Below are positions 38,873-52,416 of a DNA stretch of 64,000 nucleotides, one piece after another (within the stretch, counting starts at the first letter, position 1; each line of letters starts with the position of its first letter). The stretch is taken from positions 1,116,001 through 1,180,000 of the forward strand of contig NW_026515545.1 in NCBI RefSeq assembly GCF_014898815.1, given 5' to 3'. The notes under the pieces were generated by a model that saw only the letters and a program-made list of their open reading frames with translations, was not told the DNA's origin and did not search any database. Source of the stretch: Panonychus citri. Lineage: Eukaryota > Arthropoda > Arachnida > Trombidiformes > Tetranychidae. The translations under genes were made by a program, and so were the position numbers.

Positions 38873-41800
38873 TTAATGTTTGTTCATTGTTGTTGATTGT
38901 TGATTTTTGGATTTTTGGATTTCATTTCATTTCATTTTCTCATTCACTGTCTATTATTTTTACACTTTCACTCCCAGTTTCCATTGTTGATGGAGTATAA
39001 ACTATTTCGATAAATGTTCCCACCTCTTGCTCCAGTGGGATCAATGGGTGGAGGTTCCAAGTGATGAAGAATTTTTTTTCGAACAAAAAAAAGTTTATTC
39101 TACTCTCTCACTCTCGATTGAATTACATTCGAACATTCGAACATTCTGTTTATCTGCTTTAGAATTGAATTGTTACTGATTAACATTGGAAAATGTTTTC
39201 TATTACTTGCATTTCGATTAATTATCTGGTCTTCGAAGGTAAAGTTTTTCTCTCTTTTTTTCTTGTTTTTCTACGAACGAAACTTCTTGTTTTCACCATT
39301 GTTGTTTTCTCTTATTTTATCGACTTTCTGGTAATGTTGTAAGAGAAAATCTGATTTGAAGGTAAACAATCAGAGATTAGAATTAAAGTCATTTCAAGTT
39401 TCAAGAATTATCGAAAAGTTCTGATTCAGATGATTAACTGTTATTCTTTAGATTGGTGAGAAAAAAAAGTTCCTTACAATCCTGAGAATCTTCAAAGTTA
39501 AGCTTCTTCTTCAATTCTTAGTTGATAAAGTTTTTCCATCCTACTTATCCAACAGAATAACACTTTTGATTACTAAGACTCAGTGTTTTTCCATGATGAG
39601 AGAAAAGTAAGAGTGGGGAAAAAAAGGTCAAGCTCAGCATTTGACGTTCGAAAAGAGAAAGAAAAAGAGGTAAAGTTGGAAAAGAAAAAGAAGAAGAGAA
39701 AAAGGAAGAGGAAAAAAAGGTTCAAGAACTGATGAGGAACATGATCAATATTAATATTATGTGGTTACCAGGTAAGAGAGAAAATGGGAGGGATAAAGTT
39801 CAGATTCAGTAGATTAGAACATGTAAATGCTTTAGAAGAGAAAGAAGAAGAAAAAATCTCCATAAAATGAGAGAAAGAGGAAAAAAAATCTAAGGAAACG
39901 ATTACAACTTATGGTTTTTCATGTTCTTTATTAGAAAAGAAGAAATTTTGTTCAATTTTCCAAAATTCTATCATGATAATAATAATAATGATGATGATGA
40001 TGGTGTAGTCATGAAACCGGAAGTTTTCATGTACACACACACCTTTGCTATCAGGATAAGGGATCAACAACAAGTATAAGAAAATATATAAATAGATTAC
40101 ATCAAGTCTCTAATCTAACATGATGATCATGAGGGATGAACAAGATTTATGAATTGAAATGAAATTTATCACAAATACACAAAAATAACAGATATATAAT
40201 ATTAAATACGATTGCATTAGTTATTAAAGGATGATAACAGGATGAGAGAGAGAGAGAGATGAAGATAAAGTAATAAAAGGTGGAAGACAAGGATGACGAG
40301 AGAAGATGATAAAGGTAGATTTGATAAGATGAATATATGAGAAGAGAAAGTGAGAGAGAGATAAAAAATCTAAGTAGAACTTTTTTTTCATTTCGTAATT
40401 TGATTTATCTCTGAACAAATTAAGGTTCCATGATACCACTTTTCCTGATGATGATTATGAGGAGTAGGAGGAAGAGGAGGATGATGAAGATGAGGATGAG
40501 GATGAAGGCGATGAGAAGATGAATTTAAGTCAATGAATATTATGTATTCATAGATTTACTTGGAAAGGGAGGGAAAATTTTAAGTAAATTTGAATTCGAA
40601 ATGGAGTAAGAACTCAGAATGGAAGAATGTTTCTTTATTGAATATCTTTGTCCAATTTCGTTCTGGTAGAACTCTTTTTTTTTATATTATTTGTAATTTT
40701 GGAAAGAAGAATTTTTTTTTCTCAAATGTGATAATATATTATTATTATCACATTATCTTGGTTAAGATTTTCATCTTCATCTTTTATATCATGTTGTTTC
40801 ATCGACATGATATTATCATCTTTGTATTCGGTTTATTATCTTTCTTCAATTTCAGCTTTCCCTTCATGATAAAATTCTGTGTGTCCAGTCAAGAGATAAG
40901 AAAATAATCTTACTTAGATATTAGTTTTCTTTTCTCTCTCTTCTCTTTTCTTTTCTTCTTTCGAGAAGCTCAGAATATTTTCCGAATGTAAAATTGCTCT
41001 GAAAATGTTCGAGAAAAGAATAGAAAACAGAATCTCCTCTTCCACTTCCCACTTCTTTGTCATCTGCATCTCAGCAGTGATTCTGATCTATTGATTGTAT
41101 CATCTGAATACTCAATAAGATACAGGGAGAGATCGAGAGACAAAAGTTTCCGCTATGATCATCGGAAATAAATTCATTATTATTATGATTATTGGTTCGA
41201 TATGAACTTGGACTGATTAGATTTTCGACTTTGTTAGAACTTCTTTCTCTCTCTCTCTAAGACATTTTCGATTCCTCTAGTATATTAATACAAAAACATT
41301 GACGGTTTTCACTGTTGTTATATTTTCTAGTTAAACTAATGTCAGTGTCAGACTAAAGTCATGATAAGACTGATTTGATGGTCATGATTTATTCAGTGTA
41401 TGATTTGAAATGGTTAATAATTCAACAAAAAAACAACATCTACACAACATCTACCATGACATGAACAACAACAACAACCTAACAACTTATCACATTGACA
41501 ATTATTCCTGTTGACTGAATATCTATTGTCTTTGATTCTGATGATGAGATCGATTGGATTTATATATATAAATATATAAGTATAAATACTATTGATTGAA
41601 GATGAACAATAATTCTGATCTAATGAACCTGACATGATGATAATAACGACGATGATGATTATCATCAACATGATGACCATGAAGATGAAGATTGTGTTGA
41701 ATGAATAACAATGTAAGTTGTAATTCAGTCTCAATGTTATATATTAATAAGTATTAAGGATCAGCTCTTTTACTGAGGAGGAAAAAATTTTCCACCAGTA

Positions 41801-43374
41801 AATTGCATGGGAATGATAATTCTGACCCATGGCTCTGAAAAACTATTCAAGGAATCATGATGATGGTGATGATGATGATGATGATGATTCCATCTGATAG
41901 AGTGAAAGGTCAACTTTGAACAAAAATGAAATGTTAAACTGAATACGATGATTATGAGGATATTATACAGTGTTTACTTTTTCATGGAAAATGGATTCAG
42001 CTCATTCAGTTTTTTTTTTCTCAACAGAATTGGAATTTTCTTCATGGTGGAAAAAAAAGAAAACAATGAGTCAGATACTCTAAAGGATACTAGGAATACT
42101 TCAGATGTTTCGGATGGTGATCATGGTGATGATGATGATGATGAATTTGTGAGCAAGGGAGAGAAAGACCATAGATCCATGATAATATCATGGAAATGAA
42201 TTCCATAGTTACATTTATCGGTGTAAAATGAAATCTTCTCATTCAATTCAATGAGAAAACATTGACAGGAGACAAAAGATCTTGAAGACAACAGGACATC
42301 CGAACATGAAATTTCATTCACTTTTCAGTATAAAAGGAAGATTATAAGATGATAACCATGAAGATACAAGAAGATGAGCTTTGATTCTCTCTCATTTTCT
42401 TTTTTTCATCTTATCGCTTAAACTTCATGAACATTTTTGTTTCGTTTTTATATTTTCTCTTTCTCTCTCTTTCTCTTCCTTTCTTTTTCATCATTATCAT
42501 CATTGTTTTCATCTCCATGATCAACCATGATTATGATGATGATTCTCATCTTTCTCTATCTTTATCTCTATCTCTCACTTTCTTTTTTACTCTTACAATT
42601 CTCTCAGAATTTTAGTTCTGTCCTTCTGAATTTCTATTCGAAAGCTGAAAAGAGTGAACAAAATTCAAGACTTTTTCTCTCCCATTGAATAAATCGTTTT
42701 TACTTGTTTCCAATTCATTGAAGCTTGACAAGAGAAGATAGTTTTTTATCTTCTTCTTCTTACATTTCTCTCTATTCCAATGGTTATCATCTTCATCATC
42801 ATTATTATCATTCCCAAATCAGAATCAGAATTATCTTCCATCCTTACCATGCTTCCAGGTCTCTCCATCTAATACTATTATATGAACGATGATAAAACTT
42901 GTTCACATGTCTGTCTCTCTCTGTCTTCTTCTGTCTATATCATCTCTCACATTATTGTTCAATATCATTAGATGAATAAAAATATGTAAAAATATTCTGG
43001 TCAAATGCAATGGTCAATATATTACACACATAGAAAACTGCATAATATTTATAATGGTCAGTCAGAGAGAGAGAGAGAGAATAAGAAGAAAACAAAATGA
43101 AAATAATTGACTGGGAATTTTTCATTGATTTATTGACATTTCTTTTCATTGTTTGACCGTTGATATTATCGAGAAATTTTTCCCTGTCCATTGATTTAGG
43201 GGTCACTTTCAACAGCAATTACCTGAGGATGTTTGACCTAAGAGAATAAAGGAAAAAGTTATTAATAACTGGACATTGAAAACAAATAGAAATAAAAAAA
43301 AAGTTTCAATCAATTTCCTTCTTAATGGTGATAAAAATATTACATAAATTTCCAATACTGAGAATCACAGGGTA

Positions 43375-43400
43375 GAGAGAGAGAGAGAGAGAGAGAGAGA
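43375..43400. repeat. (AG)n microsatellite
   Basis: Pure AG tract of about 26 bases. Confidence 0.9.
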
Positions 43401-46400
43401 AAATTCTGATACAATGAATAAGTATTGACGATAATTGTTTGAACGAGTCTCTTGTTTATCCTTCATTCAATTGTTATTACTTTTTTTTCACACCATAGGA
43501 ATTGAGAATCTAATCTATGTAACATTAATATACATTAGCTGGGAGGGAAACTGCTGATTATTTTCATGATGACTGAGGTGGTGATGGTGGTGGTGGTCAT
43601 CATGTAGATGGTGGGAATCGATGAGGGAGGAAAAGGTGGGAAAATATTATTATATTGTCATAACAAAGTTAACTTATTACTTTGTTTAGGGTTTCATGAT
43701 GATCATCAACAAAATGAATGAAAGTATTATATAACTCATGAAAAGTTATTAGTGTTCAGTGAGTTTTTTTTCTGCACCATGATGATAATGATTACTCAAG
43801 TTCATTATTAGCAATGAAATATCAATAGTTATTCATTGTCAAGAATAATAATCATCATGATTAACTTAAATCACTTGGAGGCATTTTTAGGTTTCTATTG
43901 GAATCTCAATGTTCATTGTTTGTGTCGATAAATAATAAGGAGTAACAATCAAGTCTATTAAAAAGAGATGATGAAAAAAAAGGTGATTCTGGTGATAATC
44001 TCATCATCATCATGAAAGTTACCATGATGTGAGAGTAGAAGATGAAATGTATCAGAATCATTTGTAATATTATTGGAAGGAAAAAAGAAATCATTTTTTC
44101 TCTCTCTCTCTCTCTCTTGATTTTTCTGTTCTCTTTCTGTTAGTATATTTTCACTATGGTGATGATATTGGTGATGATGAGGATGAAGATGAAGATGATG
44201 ATGATGATGATACAAAGTATAATAAATAATTGTTCAGTCTCATGTTGAGATTCATGTTGATTTCATGTTGCGCTGAATCTGAATTCAAACCTTTGTGATA
44301 TCATGTGTGTGTGTTTTTTATTGATGATCGTTTGGTTACTTGGAACTTTTTTTTTGCTGAGAAAGATGATGATGAGTAAATATGGATATAGATAGTGATG
44401 AAGATGATGATGATGATTATCATGATTATCATCAATATTAGGTGGAGTCAAATGTAAACAGAATGAGAAAGGAACCTGAAGCTAACGACCTTTATAAATA
44501 TATAACTTTTGACTCTCTTTCTCTCACTCACTTTCTCATTCTCTTACATGATGATGACTTTTATTCCTAATAATGTATGTGTGTTCACCTTTTCCACCCT
44601 GGATGAAAGTGATTCCCTATCTTTTTGATTCATAGGGTCTTCGCCCATCAATTATCCCAATGTTATCTTTTCCTCCGCCTCTTTCCACCCTCTCCTCTCA
44701 CAGTCTCTCTCTCTCTCTCTTCTTTCTCTGTCTATTTTTCTCTCGGTGAAAAATGAACATATTCTGGTTACTCTAATCCCTTCAGAATGATGATTAGGAA
44801 GAGGAGGTTGAGATGATGATGGAAGATGATAAGTGAAAGGAAAAGGTTTTTGCTTAGGATGAAGATGAGATGGAGGAGGAGAAAGAGGTGAAGGTGGAGA
44901 GGTAAGAATAGGAGTGAAGGTGGTGGGTAAATGATGTTTAAGGTAAGGCAAGTGGAAAACTGACCTTAACAAGATGATAATGATCATCATCATGATGGTG
45001 AGAAAGGAGAAAGATGAAGATAATGATGATGAAAGAGAAGGAGAAGGAGGAAAAGGAAAAGGAAGATGGAAGATAAAAAAAGAGAAGGTGGAAAAATTTA
45101 AGTAAGCAATTTTTACCATTTTCAGTTTATACTCTAATTTTTTTTCTGCAAACCTTTGCAACAATATCATCTCTCGATATATATATAAATATATTGTATT
45201 TGTTGGTCTATTGGGTGGACTAAGGGTTGGTTCTGTTGTTGGGTTGCTGGTGTGGGTGAAGGTTGATTGTTCCTCTGAGGTGTGATTGTGTGTCTTGTAA
45301 AGTATCATGTTAACACTTGATGGTTACATTGAGGTGATGGTTATGGGAGTTCAATCAGATTCAAATTATTTACTCAAAGGTTTTACATTTCATCAAATTA
45401 TCACCATGATAATGATAAAAGTTGAAATTAAAATTAATTAACACAAGATTTTGGTTACACTTTTTTTTCTAGGTTAACTTGATGGTAAATGATATAAGTA
45501 ATATATTTAATGGCAGTGGGTGAGCTTGGGTAATCATTAGGAAGAGAGGGAGAGGGTTGAAATCTCTCTCTCTCTCTTCTTCATCTTTGCTATTTTTGTC
45601 TCTTCGAAGTGAAAACCTATCATCATCATCAGTCATCCAACTCATTTTCCCTTCCTCCAAATGATAAAGTGTGTGTATGTCTGTGTGTTAAATACAATAT
45701 CAATGTTAAACTTTTCATCTCCATCCTCATCCTTTTAGCATCCATATCCTTGTGTCTACAATTTTTGGTTTTGTTTCAATGGAAAAAACTTCCGGTTTCA
45801 AGAAGTAGTGATTCTTTTTTTTCCACTCAACTTCCGGGTCCGAGTTTATGATATACTGTACAAAGAGAGAGAGCTTGGAAATATTTGTATAAAAAGATAT
45901 ACAATACACACCCAACTATCCTGATGATCAGTTAATTGTGATAATTTATATCATTAATTTATCAACAACATGAGAGAGAGAAAAAAACTTACAATCAAAA
46001 GTTTCCAATGAGACAAAAGCAACACCAAAGGAAAGTGGAAAATAATCATCACTGATAATATTAGATTAATGAGGTTAGATGATGATAATTTTGATGATGA
46101 TGATGATGATGAAGATGATGAGGATGATAATCATGAAAAAAGTTCCATGAAATTAAAAGTTATCATCATCTTCGTTGTGTATATTCAAAGGTATATTAGG
46201 GTTATTACAATTTACGATAAAAGTTTAATTTTTTCTCTCTCTCTTGTTAATTGTCAACCATTTATACTGATCATTCATTATGATTGTGTTGTAATTAAAA
46301 AAATAGGTAATTGTTAACCAACCACGAATGACCGGTTGAACAGTTGATTATCATTATGATTAAGAGACTTAAGTTTAATTGACTGTTATTAAATATCATT

Positions 46401-47977
46401 AATTTAGTTAATAACAAGTTAACATAGCAAATATTTTTTATCAACAATTAACATACATCAACAATTCCCATGTAAATTTTAGTTATATGATTAGCTGATT
46501 GTATTATATTAAAATTAACCGTTATAATTATTAACCACAAACACTGGATTAACAATTAAGCTCATTATCAGTTTTAAATTGGTTACATATATCAATATTA
46601 ACAATTAAGAAAATTGTTTTTATCATCAAACATTAAATATTATATTCACTTGATTAATGAACTTTTAATATTAATATCATTATTATTATTATTATGATTT
46701 GAAAGGTTGACCATTGGTCAGAATGTTATTATTATTAGATGACCAGATATAATCAATTAATTGGTGATGATTAATTATCATTGAATTAAATTTGTTTTAT
46801 TTGTGTTTTTATGTTTCTTTGTTTTCCTTATTTGTTTATATTATTAAATAATCTTTACGATGTTGTATTGTAAACTGACCACTGTCCAGTGATAATATTA
46901 CATGATGATAGCTCTAATAATGATGATGGTCATTTCTTGTTTACTCAAATTATTTACCGTTGATAATGTTAATAAACTTAAGGTTGTTTCCTGTGTCCAG
47001 TTTAATGTCCAGTGAGGTTTTTTTTTTCAAAGTATAAAAACAAGATGAAGATGAAAAAAAAATCGTCAACATTAATTGACCAGAACTCTGGACATTACTT
47101 TGTATCAATGTTATAACTTTTTATTACATCTAAAAGATGCTCTTGTTATGTTGTTAACCTTAATTGTATTGTTTACTGGACAATTAAACCTAATTGTTAT
47201 CCCAATTAACTGTGTCTGTATGTAATAATTAAATCATCGGAAATAAATTTCACAATCAAACAATCAACTAAATTTAATAATAATAATGATAATTGTAAAG
47301 GTAATTATTATAATCGTGATCAAAATTTTTTTCATATTAGTTGATTAATTGATTTTCAATTATTGTTATCAATCTTTGATTGTTATGATTAACTGATTAG
47401 TTTTAATGGTCATCATAAATGTTGATGGATGACAATTAACTTTAATAATAATCATTAGATTGGTAATTGTTAATCTGTTAATCAATAAGTTGAGAGATTG
47501 TTTTCTCCAATCATTAAATTTGATTGTCTTAATTTAGTAAATTGAATTGTATATTTCAAAGATTAACAGGATAAACAATCAATATTAAAGGCTAATCAAA
47601 GAGTCTGATTAACTTTAATCATTAGATTAATAAACTATCCCTTAATTGTATCTTATTATTAACCTTTAACAATTTAATTCCGTTATTGATTAAATTTGAG
47701 AGCACAAAAAAAATAACAACCAAATCAAGTTAATTCAGTTTACCAATTACAATTTTCCTGTTCTAATGAAATCATATTAATTTTAATTGTTAACAATTTA
47801 CTTATTATTTTCATTTTATTTCCAATGAATAACTGAATGAATTAATTGTTGGTATCGATTTCAACTAATCATCATTCAGATAAATTGTTTACTTTTTTGG
47901 GTTATAATTGTTTTTCACTTCTCCTTCATTACAAACAAACATTTTTCCCTCATCGTTTCCGTTTCCTGTTTAACATT

Positions 47978-49528
47978 ATGATAACCTGTTCATCAGTAAT
48001 CAACTCGACACAACATTTGACCACCAAGTGTATGATTGGATTAACCTTTTGGATTTGCTGTTACGGTGTTAATCCATCCACACCCTGGAATGAATCAATT
48101 TTTGCATTCATCTTACTCTTTACAGCCTCTTATTTAACTGGAACAATTAGTAAATTGTTTGGACTTCCATCCATTATTGGAATGCTTTTCGCAGGAATTG
48201 CATTGGCCAACATTTCCTACTTCCGGTCATCATCATCATCATCATCTCCATCTGTAACTTCAAATTCATTGATTAAAATAGATAAATCGATTTCCTCGTT
48301 TATCCGAGATCTGGCTCTCGGGATAATCCTACTTCGAGCAGGATTATCTCTTAATCCATCACGATTACGTAAACTATCATGGCTTTGCCTTCGTCTTGCC
48401 GTGTTCCCCTGTATAATTGAGGCTTTTGTCCTTGCGATAACAACTTACTATATAATTGGTGTACCCTTTTTCTGGTGTATGGTTTTAGGTTTTGTTTGTG
48501 TGGCCACTTCACCGGCGATCATTGTACCTTCAATGATTAACCTTCAACAGCAAGGTTACGGTATCGATAAGGGAATACCCACCTTGGCCATCGGTGGATC
48601 ATCACTTGACGATGTTCTGGCAATCACTGGATTTGAAGTGTTCCTTGGACTTGCAATGTCCACCTCACCTTCAACCTCTTATGCTTCAACTCTTCAAGGT
48701 CCATTAGAAGCTTTTTCTGGTCTAATTTTGGGTACATCTTTGGGTTTACTTTTCTGGTTTCTACCTCCCAATAAAACTTTAACTGATCAATCGGTAGCTC
48801 ATCTTAATCAACCAACCCCAAGACTTAATTCACTATCTTCTCTTGATCATCATCTTCCTTCATTTAATGGTCATTCAAATGAAACCAAGATGAGACTTTG
48901 TTTATTACTTTTCACTGGAATTGGTTTCATCTTTCTGACCAAAACTTTGACCATTGAATCAATGGGTCCATTGGGTACACTTTCAGTTGCTTTTGTAGCT
49001 GGACTTAGGTGGCGGAAAGAGGGTTATCTTGACCTTATTGTTATCACCCTGAAAGATATTTGGTTTTTTTGTGAATTTTTACTATTTGCCCTTATTGGTT
49101 ATGAGGTTTCATTTGAAACTATTGACCCTTCAACTCTCCTTTGGTCACTTTGTTGCCTTATCATTGGTCTTATTGCTCGGACATTAACAACTTTCACCGC
49201 CGTTTCTGGAGCTGGTTTAACCCGCAGGGAAAAAGTTTTCATCTCCATGGCTTGGCTATCTAAGGGAACCGTTCAAGCAGCAGTTGGTTCAATTCCCCTT
49301 GAATTGGCTCGATCTCGATTTGATCAACAATTAGTTAATTACGGTGAAATTACCCTTAATTATGCTATCCTTTCAACCATTATTTCAGCTCCATTAGGTG
49401 CTTGGTTTATCAACATTTTCAGTTCTCGTTTGTTAACCAAATCAACAACAATTAAACAAACAATTAACAATCAACCTGATCAATTACAATCATCTCAGGA
49501 AGATATTTTATTCAATGATAATGTTTAA
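47978..49528 (+). CDS. Na+/H+ antiporter of the SLC9B/NHA (CPA2) type
   Basis: Predicted multi-span cation/proton exchanger; animal NHA proteins work at the plasma membrane or in mitochondria and lysosomes. The coding region is a single exon. ATG 47978 gives 516 residues; the frame is open a further 44 codons upstream without an ATG, so an upstream exon is possible. About 12 hydrophobic segments are visible. Family marks: GLPSIIGMLFAG early; ILLRAGLSLNP (compare IRAGLGLDP); GIPTLAIGGSSLDDVLAITGF with the paired Asp 211-212 needed for ion transport in this family; FALIGYEVSF; and SMAWLSKGTVQAAVGSIPL, where SLC9B proteins have FAWLPKATVQAAIG (Ser replaces the Pro before the conserved Lys). Poly-Ser lies in the first loops, and the C-terminal tail is short and hydrophilic. 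It lies upstream of the esterase in the same direction. Confidence 0.9.
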   Translation: MITCSSVINSTQHLTTKCMIGLTFWICCYGVNPSTPWNESIFAFILLFTASYLTGTISKLFGLPSIIGMLFAGIALANISYFRSSSSSSSPSVTSNSLIKIDKSISSFIRDLALGIILLRAGLSLNPSRLRKLSWLCLRLAVFPCIIEAFVLAITTYYIIGVPFFWCMVLGFVCVATSPAIIVPSMINLQQQGYGIDKGIPTLAIGGSSLDDVLAITGFEVFLGLAMSTSPSTSYASTLQGPLEAFSGLILGTSLGLLFWFLPPNKTLTDQSVAHLNQPTPRLNSLSSLDHHLPSFNGHSNETKMRLCLLLFTGIGFIFLTKTLTIESMGPLGTLSVAFVAGLRWRKEGYLDLIVITLKDIWFFCEFLLFALIGYEVSFETIDPSTLLWSLCCLIIGLIARTLTTFTAVSGAGLTRREKVFISMAWLSKGTVQAAVGSIPLELARSRFDQQLVNYGEITLNYAILSTIISAPLGAWFINIFSSRLLTKSTTIKQTINNQPDQLQSSQEDILFNDNV

Positions 49529-50357
49529 TCAACAATTAACCATTGATCATATTGATTTAAATTAACATACAAATTTAAATTTAATCAAATTTGTTGTAAA
49601 CTTTTCTCATTATTTTGTAATATTATTGATTTTTTAAATCATCAAAGTTTTTAATTGTCTTCCCATTAATTGTTTTTAGTATTATTATTATTGAAAATTA
49701 AAATTGATCATTGATCTGGTTAATAATAATTAGTACAATTAATTATAACCTTGAATTTTGTTGAATTTGATTTAATTTGATGATGATTTTTACATTTGTA
49801 TTAATTAGCTAACAATTAACATTTCTTGACATTGATTAACTTATATTATCAATTAAAAATAGTATAGAGGTTAAACAATTTAATTAACATGTTAATAACG
49901 ATGATTAATTGTGATGATTAACTAAACAACAACAACAACAACAAAAAATTAAGCCCCAACAAGATGTTAACTTTGATGGATTTTAATTATTGATGAATAT
50001 CAAATTGAATTAATTAATTAATTAGTGACTAAAATTAACAGGTTTAACTTTAGTAATTGTAATTAACAAAGCAAAATCCACTTGAGGTTTTCCACAGGGC
50101 GTTTTAATTGTTACCTAGAATTAATTAATTAAGATGATGGAAAGTTAATCATATGTATAGTTAATAACGGCAACTGTTGAGAGATTGAAAATTAACCATT
50201 TTAATTGTAACCACACATTCAACAATAAACAATTAACTTTTAATTAAAGTGATCAAAAGGTAATCTGATAATAACAATAGTAACAATTGTTTACAGTAAC
50301 AATTTAAAAGTAACAATTAACTTAATTAACTGGCAAAGAAACGAGAAGGAAAAAATA
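49529..50357. other. AT-rich spacer between antiporter and esterase genes
   Basis: No gene seen. Rich in TTAATTG/CAATTAA words with a short CAA repeat near 49926-49943. Presumably holds the antiporter 3' end and esterase promoter. Confidence 0.5.
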
Positions 50358-52339
50358 ATGATGAGAGTTAACTGTTTACCCATTTTATTGTTAACCTTAA
50401 TTGTTGTAATCTTTTTAATTGTGACCATAAAGATTAACAATGTTGATTGTAATAGTGACCATGATGATGAAAAAGATTCAACTGACCAATTGACCATCAA
50501 CAATAATAATAACAATTGGAATAATAAATCAATTGAAAGTGATCATGATGGAAATCATTTTAATTATTATCAGTGTAATGATGATGATGATGATTATGAG
50601 GATGAGGATGAGGATGAGGATGAGAATGATGAAAACGATGATGATAATATTTGGGAAGATGAAGAGCCAATAGTGTCCACTAAATGGTCAAGAATAAAAG
50701 GTTTCGTTCGTAAATTAAAGGGACACAAAATTGCCCATTTTCTTGGTATACCCTATGCTCAACCTCCTATTGGTAAATTACGATTTAGAAAACCTCGACC
50801 ACTGGTCAGTAAACAATTCAATTCCAATGGAAATGTTTATTATCCATCTAATTCTAGTAATGGTCAAGAAAATGAAACAATTTATGAGGCATTTGAATTT
50901 AGTGCTGCCTGTATGCAGAAAATTTCATTAATCTGGAATTTATCTCAGGTTCCAATTTCCGAGGATTGTTTATATATCAATGTTTACACACCATTGGTCA
51001 GTTTGAATGGACCATCATCTTTACCTGTATCAGTTCATATTCATGGGAGTGCATTTGTTTACCTTTCTTCAGCTGATCCACTTTTTTATGGTGGACATTT
51101 ATCATCAATGGCCAATACGGTGGTGGTCACTTTCAATTATCGACTTGGTTTGTTTGGTTTAATGTATGGACATGATCAATTGATTCCAGGTAATCAGGCT
51201 TTGTATGATCAGAGAGCGGCACTTATTTGGGTTAGGCAAAATATTGCCGCTTTCGGTGGTGATCCTGGTCAAGTACACTTTCTGGCCATTCATCGGGTGC
51301 AACTTTTGCCGCTCTTCACCTTTTCTCAACCCAATCAAGGTATTTGTTTAAAAATGCAATCATTTTATCTGGTGCGGCCATTCAAAGGTCAGCAACTGAT
51401 TCCCGTTCTGAAGCATTGGTAAAGACGAGAAAATTTCTTCAAACTGTTGGTTGTAGAGATTCAACTTATTCCAATAAGGTTGATAACTTGACCACTCGTT
51501 CGTATGGTCCAAATGGTGAGAATGACCAGTTAACTCAAGATGAGATTGATTGTCTATTAGCTAAAGATGCATTCGATTTAGTTGAATTTCAACCTGATGT
51601 GATTAAGGAAATTTTCTTCTGGAAGGAAATGTGTTCAATTGAAATTTTCCTTCCTCATTATGGTGATATCATGTTCCCTGAATCTCCTGATTCCATGTTG
51701 GCTAAAGGTAATTTTCGTAAAGATATTTCAATCCTCTTAGGTAGAGTTCCAGTTGAATCGGCTCGAGGAATAACCAAAGTGACCTGGAATGTAACTTATA
51801 CCAAAGATTCAATGAGAAACCAGATAAATGCCGTTTTGAGAAACAATTCAACCGATAACGTTGAAAGAATCCTTGAATATTATTTCCATACCGCTAAATC
51901 GGGTGACCTAAGGTCAATCGCTGAATCGGTTTTCTCCTTATTCAATGATTTATGTTGGCATTGTCCAAATCTTAATCTGGCCTATTCATGGTCCAAATAC
52001 AATCGGGTTTACCTTTACTCTTATACCTACAAGTCCAATCATCTTGGTGACCTTGATCTCGCTCAATTACTTGGTGCTTATCACACGGAAGATGTGTCGC
52101 TAATATTTGCTTATCCATATCGATACTGTTCACATTATTCCGATACCGATCGAGCGGTTTCATCGTACATGATTGACCTCTGGTCAAACTTTCTTTACAC
52201 TGGAACTTGTGATTGGCCGTCAATCATTAAACATCATTCAATTATCTTACCTTATCATCAGCAAATTACCGGAATTTATAATCAAAAAGTTGATAAATTA
52301 GATGATAAAAGTTATATTTGTGATCTTGTCAATCATTAG
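50358..52339 (+). CDS. membrane-anchored carboxylesterase-like protein, one frame break
   Basis: Alpha/beta-hydrolase of the carboxylesterase/cholinesterase family. Begins with a hydrophobic signal or anchor at about residues 5-25, then an Asn-rich and very acidic Asp/Glu linker (about 40-100), then the esterase domain: FLGIPYAQPPIGKLRF, SEDCLYINVYTP, the oxyanion-loop position reading HGSAF instead of HGGGF or HGGGY, and NQALYDQRAALIWVRQNIAAFGGDPG. Immediately after, the frame breaks: one missing base between 51273 and 51275 moves the nucleophile elbow GHSSG (Ser codon 51290-51292) into the second frame, which then runs unbroken to 52339 (LFKNAIILSG, VPVES with a likely acid Glu, GAYHTED with the likely His). 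Repaired length would be about 660 residues, intronless. A complete triad appears possible, but the changed oxyanion loop argues for weak or altered activity. Spider mites have expanded esterase clades; the exact clade is not determined. Confidence 0.85.
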
Positions 52340-52410
52340 AGGTCAGTTAATGTCCACTTTTATACTTAATTTGGTTTTCCAATCAATGTAATGATAATTT
52401 AATTGTGGCT

Positions 52411-52416
52411 AATAAA
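52411..52416 (+). terminator. poly(A) signal of the esterase gene
   Basis: AATAAA 72 bases after the esterase stop codon. Confidence 0.5.

Larger units (their letters stand above)
34766..47977. other. 13-kb gene-poor region, microsatellite-rich
   Basis: After the zinc-finger 3' UTR I see no gene. Up to about 46.2 kb the DNA is dominated by GAT/ATC trinucleotide arrays and (CT)n/(GA)n tracts; from about 46.3 kb it switches to AT-rich DNA full of CAATTAA-like words leading up to the antiporter gene. Long open frames such as 44652-45308 (minus) and 41414-41734 (minus) are low-complexity translations without domain motifs. The size is unusual for the otherwise compact window; it may contain regulatory DNA or non-coding transcripts. 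Confidence 0.5.

Noticed and set aside
44652..45308. 218-residue minus-strand frame rich in Pro, Ser and His
   Set aside because: Low-complexity translation of GGA/GAT-rich DNA; contains Ile/Met runs from ATC repeats and no recognisable domain.
47846..47977. Antiporter start 44 codons further upstream
   Set aside because: The upstream open frame begins at TTG without an ATG; ATG 47978 precedes the first family-conserved helix. An upstream exon remains possible.
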